Positions 6,522-13,461 of a stretch of DNA of 13,461 nucleotides are shown in pieces. The notes beneath the pieces were generated by a model. It was not told where the DNA came from, did not search any database, and saw only the letters and a program-made list of their open reading frames with translations. This stretch comes from Nitrospira sp. UBA6909 (GTDB lineage Bacteria > Nitrospirota > Nitrospiria > Nitrospirales > Nitrospiraceae). Made by a program: the position numbers and the translations under genes. How positions within the stretch are numbered: the first letter of the stretch is position 1; each line of letters begins with the position of its first letter. The DNA lies in assembly GCA_002451055.1 (NCBI GenBank), contig DKBD01000084.1, positions 1-13,461 on the forward strand, in the 5' to 3' direction.

Positions 6522-7277
6522 CTACAGGGCGATTGTCAGTAAATCTTTTCCCTTTACGATTCGCCCCCCGTACTCCTCCCCCGCTTGGGCTTTGACATCG
6601 TACCGGTCCGCAATCGGATAGAAATGAGACAGGATGAGCTGGCCGACACCGGCTTCTTTGGCGACTCGACCACATTCTCCGGCATGTAGATGGACCGGGC
6701 CAGGTTTGTTGGCGGGGAAGGAACAATCGAGCACCGCTACGTCGGCGTCATCACAGAGCCGCACCAGACTGTCGCAATATTGCGCGTCGCCGGAATAGAC
6801 GAGAGCCTTCTTGTTATATTCCAGTCGATAACCCACGCAGTTCAAATCCGGAACGTGCACAACCGGCTTGGGGACTACCAGCGTGTCGCCGATCTCAAAT
6901 GATCGCCCACCCACCTCTTTAAGATGCACCCCGAACGGCGGATTCGAGAAACTAGGAAAAGTGGCCATGATGCTCTGGATCAGTGGCTTCATCCCCTTGG
7001 GGCCGATGAGGGTCAAATCAGGCCGCCGGCCACCCTCATGCTTGGTATAGATCAAGGCATCAAAGAAGAACGTGATGAAATCGGAAAAGTGGTCGGCGTG
7101 AAAATGGGAGAATAAAATATGGGTGACCCGATGGCGATCCACGCCATTCTTGATCAGGTTCATCAACGTGCGCGGACCAAAGTCCAATAGAACCATCTGA
7201 TCCGTCTGCACCAGGTAGCCGGAGGCCGCGCGGGTCGGATGGACATTGGTACCGGAACCAAGAATGGTCAGACGCAT
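6522..7277 (-). CDS. metallo-beta-lactamase-fold hydrolase, RNase Z/phosphodiesterase-like
   Basis: The product is 251 residues. It begins LTILGSGTNVHPTRAASGYL and has the metal-binding set of the RNase Z-like branch: H58-F-H60-A-D62-H63 (SHFHADH), His141 (VVHVPD), Asp164 (YSGDAQ) and His218 (LSHFYP), so all expected two-metal ligands are present. The HLHAGECGRVAKEAGV stretch near residue 196 is also typical. It is shorter than bona fide tRNase Z and I see no clear exosite arm, so a phosphodiesterase or other hydrolase role is more likely than tRNA processing; the substrate is unknown. A Shine-Dalgarno (GAGG, 8-base spacing) supports the ATG at 7277. The gene lies 47 bases after the cyclase gene on the same strand, so the two are probably co-transcribed. 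That raises the possibility that it degrades a cyclic nucleotide. Confidence 0.9.
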   Translation of the reverse strand: MRLTILGSGTNVHPTRAASGYLVQTDQMVLLDFGPRTLMNLIKNGVDRHRVTHILFSHFHADHFSDFITFFFDALIYTKHEGGRRPDLTLIGPKGMKPLIQSIMATFPSFSNPPFGVHLKEVGGRSFEIGDTLVVPKPVVHVPDLNCVGYRLEYNKKALVYSGDAQYCDSLVRLCDDADVAVLDCSFPANKPGPVHLHAGECGRVAKEAGVGQLILSHFYPIADRYDVKAQAGEEYGGRIVKGKDLLTIAL

Positions 7278-7324
7278 GCTTCAGACCTCGGGAAAAGTTA
7301 CCCAAGCCTGGGACAAATTTGACC

Positions 7325-10300
7325 TCATATGCGAAGCTCGTCAAGGATCGTTTGAGCTTCCACCAAGTCGCGATTGGCGGTTTGTTCGCTAAATCCTGAG
7401 CAAGCATCTTTCAGAACCCGTTTGGCGTCGCCCGCTTTATTCAGGCGCATGAAGAGTCTCGCCATGCTTACTGCAGCACGAAGTTCGAGCATCCTCGCAT
7501 GCTGGCTCTGGGCTTTCTCCAGGGCTTCAGAAAAACACCGCTCTGCTATGCTGACCGATCGCTCGGATTGCTCCAACAGCAGTTCTCCCTTTACCCGAAG
7601 GAGTTCTGCTTGCCAACACCGTTCTCCCTGAGTGAGAAGAAGTTTCTCTGCCTCGTCAAGTAACGCCAGACCTTCGTCGATACGTTTCTTGCGCAAATAT
7701 ATTTCTGCGAGCACCGCCAACGTGTGCGTGTTATTAAGACTCACCTTGGCTAGTTGCATCGCTGAAAGTCCGTTCGCTAACTTGCCAAGCCCTTCCTCCT
7801 TTCCCATTTCGGCCATAGCCCAGCCCTGAAAGAATGTCGCCCATGCCAAAGGCACTTCAAATGAGTATTTTGTCGAAAGGACAATGGCTTCTTCAGTGAG
7901 ACTCAGCGTTCGATCCGCATCGCGAAGAGTGGAATAGACCCAGGAAACTGTCGCTAAGGTAAATGCCAACGTGAAGGGGTGCTGCAACTCTCTCGCCATG
8001 CCAATCGCCTCCTGCGCCAGCGCTTCGACTTGATCTACCTCCCCCAAAATCCATAGCGTCCTCGCCAGTATGATTCTCGCGGTAATGCCAGGATCCTGGG
8101 TATAGGGAAGGACTTGCGAGCGATGTCTCGTTGGATCATGTAGGGCCTTTGCAGCGAGTAAATGGGTTTTGGCTTCATCAAATCGGCCAAGGAATGAATA
8201 GGTCGACCCCACACTCTCGTGAGCCCGAATCAGCAAATCCTGATTGTGGTGGCGGTGAGCCCACGAGAGGAGATTGTCGGCCAGACTGCAAGCCGTAACG
8301 AGAGGCCCTCTGACCAGATGGAAGACCCATAAGCCCCACATGGCGAGAAAGTATTGCTCGGAATCGCTGTTCCCCTGTGACAACTCCTTTGCCTTGAGAT
8401 AATTGTGCTCTATTTCGTCGGTTGCGTATCCTTTGAGATTTATAATGGCAGGGCCGCGGGCGATGAGCAGTTCCAACTCCAACGCGTTACGCTCCGAATC
8501 TCGCGGGACAGCCTTCAGCAAGTCTAATGCCTTATCAAAATGATGCAGCGCTTCGACATTGGCTGACCGCTCCGCATCTCTCCGAGCCGCAAGAAAACAA
8601 AACTTGATGGCCGGACCGGTCAAGCCTGCCTGTTCATAGTGATAGGCCAGAAGCTCCGGTTCTCTTGCTGTCCGCTCGGCAAATTTATTTTCCAACGTTT
8701 GGGCGATGCGCGAGTGGAGCAACCGCCGAGACTTTTTAGGCAGGATGCTGTAGGCAGCATCCTGGATGAGCGCATGCTTGAAATGATATTTCGCGATAGG
8801 TATCTCACCTTCTTGAAAAATGAGTCCGGACGCAACAAACAAATCGAGCGCATTTCTCAGCTGATTCTCAGTGACATCGCCAGTTTCTCGCAGCAGTTCG
8901 TAGCTGAACTCACGCCCTATCGCCGCCCCGATCTGAACAATGTCCTTGGCCGGACCCAATCGGTCTATCCGTTCCATGAGCAATGCTTGCAGACTGTTGG
9001 GAATGGTCCAATCCTTTAATGAGGATCTTAAACGGAACGAATCGTTGTCCTCGGCCAACAATCCGGATTCAAGCATGTTTTCCGTCAACTCTTCGATATA
9101 AAGAGGTACGCCGTCGGTCTTCGCCAGAATCACCTGCTCCACCTCAGGCGGAAGCGCCTTTCCTCCGGTCATCGAGGCAAGAAGCTTGATGCTATACCGA
9201 CGGGGGAGTCGACTCAGAGTCAGAAACGTGACGTGACTATATTCTGCCCAGGCCGGCTTAAAGTCCGGTCGAAAGGTGATCAGCAGTAAGACGCGCATCT
9301 GCTGGATGCGGTCAATGGCTCTCGTCAAAAGATCCATCGTTGTTGGGTCAAGCCAATGGGCGTCCTCCACAATGAACAGTGTCGGGCAGCGATCCGCCAG
9401 CCTCTGTAGTTGCTGCACGAGCACTTCAAGGGTCAATTCCTTGCGTTTCTCAGGCGAGACGTTCGGTTGCGGATACTGAATATCTCCTTGGATCGAAAGC
9501 AAATCCGCGAGCAATGAAACCACCTTCTGGTCGTCCACTCCGTTCTTGACCGCGAGGGCGTCGATCTTTTGTCGTTGCGTTCGGGAACTGTCATTGCCGG
9601 TTAGCTCCGCCGCCTGACGGAGACAATGGATCACCGGATACAATGCCGTATTGGTGTGATATGGCGAACATTGCAATTCAATGGTCTGGCAACGTTCGTT
9701 CGCAAGTCTGTCACGTATACCGCGGCAAAGTCGCGACTTGCCAATGCCGGCCTCACCGCAGAGGAGCATCACCTGTCCTTCACCGCCCACAGCTTCGCGC
9801 CAACGACCCAAAAGGAGCGCTGTTTCGTGTTCTCTCCCTATGAAATCGGCTAGTCTGGCGGATCGATAAGACTCGAACCGGCTGGCTGACGGTTTGGCGC
9901 ATAGGACTTCCCAGACCTGGACGGGTGTTTCGAATCCCTTGAGAGCGAACGCGCCCTTATCTGCGAATTCGAATTCCGTTCCAACAAGCCCCTTTGTCGC
10001 CGAGTCCACGACCAATTGGTTTGGCACCGCCAGTGCTTGTAGACGAGCAGCCAGATTCGGGGTTTCACCGAATACCGACCGTTCCTTCGCGGTTTCCTCT
10101 CCTATGACTTCGCCCACAATGACGTGACCGGTCGCGATCCCAATTCGCACTGCGATTTCAATAGGCTGATCGGAGAGAAGATCGTGAGGAAGCGCTTTCA
10201 CCAAATCCAGCACGGCCAGTCCGGCATGGATCGCCCGCTCCGCATCGTGCTCATGAGCCTGGGGGTATCCAAAATACACCAACAGTCCATCCCCCATGTA

Positions 10301-10720
10301 TTTTGCGATATATCCGTTGAATCGGCTGATCGCATGGCTACAGGCGTCTAGAAATCGCCGGATTGCCGTTTGAAGGTCTTCAGGATCCAATCTGGAGGCC
10401 AGTGCCGTCGATCCGACGAGGTCACAAAACATGACCGTCAATTGGCGGCGTTCTGCTTGATCTCGGTGCGATGGAAGTGACCCTATTTGCTGATCGGGCG
10501 TAATGGGCAGCGGCTCCAAGCTCTCAGCCTCGCGGCCTTGTGACAGTTGAGCTATGGCGCGTAAGAGTTTTTTGCGATGGCCCAGCAAAACACCCAGTGA
10601 TGTCAAGTCATCGTCGTTCAGTTCTGGCAGGACATCCCATGTAATGGCATTCTGCTGAAAGGCCTCTCGATAGCGATCAAGGCCCAAACTCCCCAGCCAT
10701 GCAGATACCCGATCATTCAT
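7325..10720 (-). CDS. SAM domain / class III nucleotidyl cyclase / AAA ATPase / TPR signalling protein
   Basis: The product is 1131 residues with no signal peptide or membrane segment. A SAM domain is at about 3-60 (VSAWLGSLGLDRYREAF). The class III cyclase domain is at about 92-270: metal-binding Asp100 (FCDLVGST) and Asp144 (KYMGDGLLVYFG), with Asn222 and Arg226 (NLAARLQ) for catalysis. Lys140 and Thr220 are the base-recognising pair and point to a class IIIb adenylate cyclase, the branch that includes bicarbonate-responsive enzymes. An AAA-type ATPase begins near 293 (FIGREHETALLLGRW), with Walker A GEAGIGKS (322-329) and Walker B LFIVEDAHWLD (448-458). From about 700 onward is a TPR-like helical tail. 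It likely makes cAMP under control of a signal sensed by the ATPase/TPR half. The start is set by the SAM domain; no Shine-Dalgarno precedes it. Sampled lines look less GC-rich than the ABC genes. Confidence 0.93.
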   Translation of the reverse strand: MNDRVSAWLGSLGLDRYREAFQQNAITWDVLPELNDDDLTSLGVLLGHRKKLLRAIAQLSQGREAESLEPLPITPDQQIGSLPSHRDQAERRQLTVMFCDLVGSTALASRLDPEDLQTAIRRFLDACSHAISRFNGYIAKYMGDGLLVYFGYPQAHEHDAERAIHAGLAVLDLVKALPHDLLSDQPIEIAVRIGIATGHVIVGEVIGEETAKERSVFGETPNLAARLQALAVPNQLVVDSATKGLVGTEFEFADKGAFALKGFETPVQVWEVLCAKPSASRFESYRSARLADFIGREHETALLLGRWREAVGGEGQVMLLCGEAGIGKSRLCRGIRDRLANERCQTIELQCSPYHTNTALYPVIHCLRQAAELTGNDSSRTQRQKIDALAVKNGVDDQKVVSLLADLLSIQGDIQYPQPNVSPEKRKELTLEVLVQQLQRLADRCPTLFIVEDAHWLDPTTMDLLTRAIDRIQQMRVLLLITFRPDFKPAWAEYSHVTFLTLSRLPRRYSIKLLASMTGGKALPPEVEQVILAKTDGVPLYIEELTENMLESGLLAEDNDSFRLRSSLKDWTIPNSLQALLMERIDRLGPAKDIVQIGAAIGREFSYELLRETGDVTENQLRNALDLFVASGLIFQEGEIPIAKYHFKHALIQDAAYSILPKKSRRLLHSRIAQTLENKFAERTAREPELLAYHYEQAGLTGPAIKFCFLAARRDAERSANVEALHHFDKALDLLKAVPRDSERNALELELLIARGPAIINLKGYATDEIEHNYLKAKELSQGNSDSEQYFLAMWGLWVFHLVRGPLVTACSLADNLLSWAHRHHNQDLLIRAHESVGSTYSFLGRFDEAKTHLLAAKALHDPTRHRSQVLPYTQDPGITARIILARTLWILGEVDQVEALAQEAIGMARELQHPFTLAFTLATVSWVYSTLRDADRTLSLTEEAIVLSTKYSFEVPLAWATFFQGWAMAEMGKEEGLGKLANGLSAMQLAKVSLNNTHTLAVLAEIYLRKKRIDEGLALLDEAEKLLLTQGERCWQAELLRVKGELLLEQSERSVSIAERCFSEALEKAQSQHARMLELRAAVSMARLFMRLNKAGDAKRVLKDACSGFSEQTANRDLVEAQTILDELRI

Positions 10721-10823
10721 AATGAATAGGGGCTACGATGAACTTCCGAGCTTACCCGCTACATCGCAAGATATGGAGCAACTCCTTCTTGCAGCCAGTA
10801 CTGGTTTGATTCATGATGCACGA

Positions 10824-10976
10824 ATGACCACCGATGCTTCCGCCACGAATACTCGTCATCGGCCCTTTGTACGTCGTATAGAGTACCGACTCATCTCCAT
10901 CGGGATGTCGGTCATCGCATACCTGCTCGAGAGAGCCGTGCTGCGTTCCGTCAAGCGCGGAGCCACCAAACCGTGA
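10824..10976 (+). CDS. small predicted membrane protein, family unknown
   Basis: The predicted product is 50 residues: a polar 15-residue lead, then basic RRIEYR, one hydrophobic helix (LISIGMSVIAYLL) and a basic tail (RAVLRSVKRGATKP). That is a sensible single-pass or membrane-edge protein, and its second half uses GC-rich third positions like a real gene. The frame is open further upstream to an ATG at 10722 (84 residues), but the extra part is poor and would run into the cyclase start region, so I prefer 10824. Neither start has a clear Shine-Dalgarno. It is divergent from the cyclase and ends 32 bases before the convergent Usp-UbiB gene. I do not recognise a named family; chance is still possible. 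Confidence 0.42.
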   Translation: MTTDASATNTRHRPFVRRIEYRLISIGMSVIAYLLERAVLRSVKRGATKP

Positions 10977-11008
10977 CGCCAAGAAACTGCTGAACGAAAG
11001 ACTCGACT

Positions 11009-13093
11009 TCAACGACCGCGCGTCAGATCGAAGACCAATCCAATGGTCAGCAGTCCGGCGACAATCCCAAAAGTCACCGGTATCCAATCGGCAGCTGTGG
11101 CTGACATGGCGGTGAGTCCGCTGGAGAGAACGGTAGCCGCTGCAGTCAAACCCAGTGCGAGACGCCGTCCTGTGCGGCGAACCATATCTTCGAGCGAATT
11201 AGCCCGGAAATTTACGACCAGCTTTTGACCGGGGCGAGCGCCGATAAGGTGCTCGATCGCTTCGATCACCCGCTCGGCTCGCACTTTCAATTTTTGCGAC
11301 TGATACACGAGAGTCTTGGGGTCGAGGACGGCGCCCATGCGCTTGATCATCAATCGCGTTAAGAACTTGCCTGCCACTTCGTACGGATCGAGATTTGGAT
11401 CAAGATTCGCCGTCGCCAGTTGTACCTGGGCGAGCGCCTTGGCTGCGAGCGTCAACGAGGCCGGCAGAGGGACGCCGTGGCGGAACCCGATCGCGCTCAT
11501 TTCTTGGAGGAGCGGCCCGATCTGCATCTCAGCCAAAGCCGCCTTGCGGTACTTGGCCATCACTTCCCCGATTTCACTTTGAAACCGAGGCACGTCCAGA
11601 TCACTGCGATCGAGAGAACCTGTCATCATCAGGGTGACGTCACTGAGAAAAACAACGTCCTCTTTCCACAGTGCCATCAGCAACAACAAGAGATGCTCGC
11701 GCAAATTGGCATCGACGGCGCCGACCATCCCGAAATCGAGAATGTAAATGCGGTCCTTCCACCACATGAGGTTGCCCGGGTGAGGATCAGCATGGAAGAA
11801 ACCGTCGACCATGATCTGCTTGTAGTAACTCTCTAAGAGCTGGCGGGCTGCTTCGATGCGTTCCGGACCTTCTGGCGCTTGTGAAATCGGGGCACCTTGA
11901 ACCTCTTCCATCACCAGGAGGCGGGATGTCGACAACTGCTGGTGCACGGAGGGAACGGCGAGATGATCATAGTCCGCGAGCACGGTCCGCATCTGCTCGA
12001 TATTTTCGATTTCTTGCCGAAAATCGAGTTCGCGGTGGAGCGACGTGGAAAGGTGCTTGAACACCGCCTCCATATTAACCACTTGATTGAGGGTCGGGCG
12101 TTGCCCCACCTTCCGAGCGAATATCTCGAGCAGGGCAAGATCCTGTTCGATCTCGGCTCGTGCAGTGGGTCGTTGAACTTTGATGACTACTCGATCACCG
12201 TTCTCAAGTGTGGCCCTGTGCACTTGCGCGATTGTCCCGGCAGCAAGCGGTTTGGCGTCAATGGATTCAAAGACATCCTCCCACGGCACCCGCAATTCCT
12301 GCTCAGCCACCCGGACGACTTCGTGCTCAGGCATGGGCGGCACCTGACTCTGCAACATGGCGAGTTCTTCGATGTATTCCTCGGGAAGGAGGTCCGGACG
12401 GGTCGATAGCACTTGTCCGAGTTTCGAGAAGGTCGGACCCAGTTCCTCCAGTGCGGTACGTAAGCGCCTGGCTTGTTGTCGACGAATGGACGAATCCGAT
12501 GCATCCGGCTGGCTAAATAGTTCCTTCAAACCATGCTTCGCCATCACGGTTGCGATTTGCACGGCTCGTGATCCCAAGTGTGGTTCAGCGACTTGGGGTT
12601 CGACCGGCCCCTGAACGACATGCAGGGACTCCGAACGAGGCCCAACTGCCTCCGACTGTGTATTCACGATGATGACCGTGCACCGGGAATTATGACTGAT
12701 ACGGTTCGGCACGTTACCGAGCAAAAACTCCTTTCGCCCCGCCATGCCGGAATTACCGACCACCAAAACGTCGATTGCCTCACGCTCGGCGGCGCGGACG
12801 ATCGCCGATGCCGGATCAGGATCAACGATGACGAGGGCGCGTCCTCGCTCTCCGGCAAGCTGCCTCACGACATGTGCCAGTTCATCATTGGCGGCAGCCG
12901 CCCGTGTGTGCTCAGCCGCGCCGAATTCTGTAGTCGCTGGATGGTGCGGCACAATCACCTGCACCACGAATATGTCCGCTCCATAGCGACCGGCAAACTC
13001 AGTAGCCCACCGGACGGCCTGGTCCGCGGTCTTGGAGCGGTCCGTACCAACCATGACGCGTCGTATGGCGCTGTCTTGAAGATTACTGCTCAT
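11009..13093 (-). CDS. universal stress protein (UspA) domain fused to an AarF/UbiB-type atypical kinase
   Basis: The product is 694 residues. Residues about 10-145 are a UspA domain: RRVMVGTDRS at the start, then the ATP-binding pattern G113-x2-G116-x9-G126 (VVGNSGMAG, LLGNVPNRIS). Residues about 175-640 are the ABC1/UbiB/ADCK fold: KxGQ at 224-227 (SKLGQVLSTRPDLLP), an A-rich loop reading AAGT (284-287), the VIK lysine (305), ELDFRQE, the catalytic block HADPHPGN (434-441) and metal-binding DFG (453-455). Two hydrophobic helices (about 645-665 and 671-689) form a C-terminal membrane anchor, as in UbiB. UbiB-type proteins support quinone biosynthesis or lipid handling as ATPases; here a stress-sensing ATP-binding module precedes that activity. 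I prefer the ATG at 13093 because GAGG lies 4 bases before it; an ATG at 13108 adds five residues but has no Shine-Dalgarno. A MarR-family gene lies just upstream on the same strand. Confidence 0.93.
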   Translation of the reverse strand: MSSNLQDSAIRRVMVGTDRSKTADQAVRWATEFAGRYGADIFVVQVIVPHHPATTEFGAAEHTRAAAANDELAHVVRQLAGERGRALVIVDPDPASAIVRAAEREAIDVLVVGNSGMAGRKEFLLGNVPNRISHNSRCTVIIVNTQSEAVGPRSESLHVVQGPVEPQVAEPHLGSRAVQIATVMAKHGLKELFSQPDASDSSIRRQQARRLRTALEELGPTFSKLGQVLSTRPDLLPEEYIEELAMLQSQVPPMPEHEVVRVAEQELRVPWEDVFESIDAKPLAAGTIAQVHRATLENGDRVVIKVQRPTARAEIEQDLALLEIFARKVGQRPTLNQVVNMEAVFKHLSTSLHRELDFRQEIENIEQMRTVLADYDHLAVPSVHQQLSTSRLLVMEEVQGAPISQAPEGPERIEAARQLLESYYKQIMVDGFFHADPHPGNLMWWKDRIYILDFGMVGAVDANLREHLLLLLMALWKEDVVFLSDVTLMMTGSLDRSDLDVPRFQSEIGEVMAKYRKAALAEMQIGPLLQEMSAIGFRHGVPLPASLTLAAKALAQVQLATANLDPNLDPYEVAGKFLTRLMIKRMGAVLDPKTLVYQSQKLKVRAERVIEAIEHLIGARPGQKLVVNFRANSLEDMVRRTGRRLALGLTAAATVLSSGLTAMSATAADWIPVTFGIVAGLLTIGLVFDLTRGR

Positions 13094-13130
13094 CTCACCT
13101 CGCGTCATATCAGAAGAAGATCAACAAATT

Positions 13131-13153
13131 GAGCACCGGATGACATTGTGCCC
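13131..13153. promoter_or_regulatory. imperfect inverted repeat before the Usp-UbiB gene
   Basis: GAGCAC (13131-13136) and GTGCCC (13148-13153) are inverted halves with one mismatch and an 11-base spacer. They lie in the short gap between the MarR stop and the Usp-UbiB start, about 38 bases before the ATG. MarR proteins bind dyad sites, so this could be an operator, but short dyads arise by chance. Confidence 0.22.
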
Positions 13154-13176
13154 TCGAATCAATGCGAATCTCAACG

Positions 13177-13461
13177 TTATGCGTCTTGCTCAAAACTGTC
13201 CCGGAGCCGAAGAAGCAAGGTGCGCACCTGCTCCACTTCGTGGGGGTTCAAAGCCCGCTCGAAGAACGGGCGGAGGAAGGCGATGTGGACCGCGAACGTC
13301 TCTCGAAAGAGCGCTCTTCCCTTTGCCGTCAACGACACCTTCGTGTACCGTCGGTCCTTTTGGGTCGCATCCCGCCTGATCAACCCCTTCGACACAAGTC
13401 GATCCAGCACGCCCGTGAGGGTGCCTTTGGTGACCAGCGTTTTCTCGGACAATTCCGAACA
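13177..13461 (-). CDS. MarR-family transcriptional regulator, N-terminus cut by the window edge
   Basis: The C-terminal 94 residues are present and the frame is still open at 13461; family members are usually about 140-160 residues, so roughly a third is missing. The recognition-helix stretch TKGTLTGVLDRLVSKGLI is followed by the wing with the conserved Asp-Arg-Arg (QKDRRYTKVSLTAKG), then the long C-terminal dimerisation helices (HIAFLRPFFERAL, HEVEQVRTLLLRLRD). MarR proteins are dimeric repressors or activators that respond to small phenolic ligands or oxidants. The gene lies about 80 bases upstream of the Usp-UbiB gene on the same strand, so it may be co-transcribed with and may control it. 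Confidence 0.92.
   Translation of the reverse strand, partial: CSELSEKTLVTKGTLTGVLDRLVSKGLIRRDATQKDRRYTKVSLTAKGRALFRETFAVHIAFLRPFFERALNPHEVEQVRTLLLRLRDSFEQDA

Noticed and set aside
6522..7277. Calling the MBL-fold protein a true tRNase Z (rnz)
   Set aside because: The metal ligands match, but the protein is short and I see no clear exosite arm; a specific gene name is not supported.
7301..7312. Small palindrome CCCAAGCCTGGG between the cyclase and hydrolase genes
   Set aside because: Four-base stem with no T-run on the transcribed strand; too weak for a terminator and the genes look co-transcribed.
10738..10809. 23-codon mini-ORF with AGGGG five bases before its ATG
   Set aside because: Attractive ribosome-binding site, but the peptide shows no pattern and lies between divergent genes; not enough to call a leader peptide.
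11034..11049. Hairpin GACCA/TGGTC near the convergent ends of the small ORF and the Usp-UbiB gene
   Set aside because: Short stem, no U-tract on either strand, and inside the Usp-UbiB coding region; not a credible terminator.
10752..11087. 111-codon minus-strand frame between the cyclase and Usp-UbiB genes
   Set aside because: It runs through the end of the Usp-UbiB gene in another frame; low-complexity Ser/Gly/Cys/His composition.

Overview
The window reads as ordinary chromosomal DNA from a GC-rich, free-living Gram-negative bacterium. My best guess is a Nitrospira-like member of the Nitrospirota. That rests on base composition, protein style and gene mix (standalone LON domain, Drr-type ABC exporter, SirB1-like protein, AarF/UbiB, many repeat-protein and cyclase domains), not on a marker gene, so treat the taxon as inference. 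I see no rRNA, tRNA, CRISPR array, transposase or phage gene.

Left part (1-3119): an unassigned open frame ends at 120. A secreted AttH/CrtC-type lipocalin-like protein (minus strand) is divergent from a secreted Sel1-HEAT repeat protein (plus strand). Next comes about 300 bases without a convincing gene, ending in a good -35 box placed so close to the next start codon that the message may be nearly leaderless.

Middle (3120-6519, plus strand): a compact four-gene run encodes a standalone LON substrate-binding-domain protein, a DrrA-type ABC ATPase with an unusual H-loop residue, an ABC-2 permease, and a SirB1/transglutaminase-like protein. Spacings are 7, 91 and -4 bases. The 91-base gap is the oddity. 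A near-perfect Shine-Dalgarno sits at the end of the ATPase gene with no start codon after it. It is followed by a 14-base direct repeat and then five tandem 7-base repeats that abut the permease ATG. This looks like a repeat block that invaded an operon junction.

Right part (6522-13461, mostly minus strand): a 1131-residue signalling protein (SAM domain, class IIIb-like nucleotidyl cyclase, AAA-type ATPase, TPR tail) is followed after 47 bases by a metallo-beta-lactamase-fold hydrolase of RNase Z/phosphodiesterase style. This is a possible make-and-break cyclic-nucleotide pair. A small membrane protein may be encoded divergently from the cyclase. Last is a MarR-family regulator (cut by the right edge) upstream of a fused universal-stress/UbiB-like kinase protein. 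The most interesting items are that fusion with its altered A-rich loop, the cyclase-hydrolase pair, and the repeat block with its stranded ribosome-binding site.
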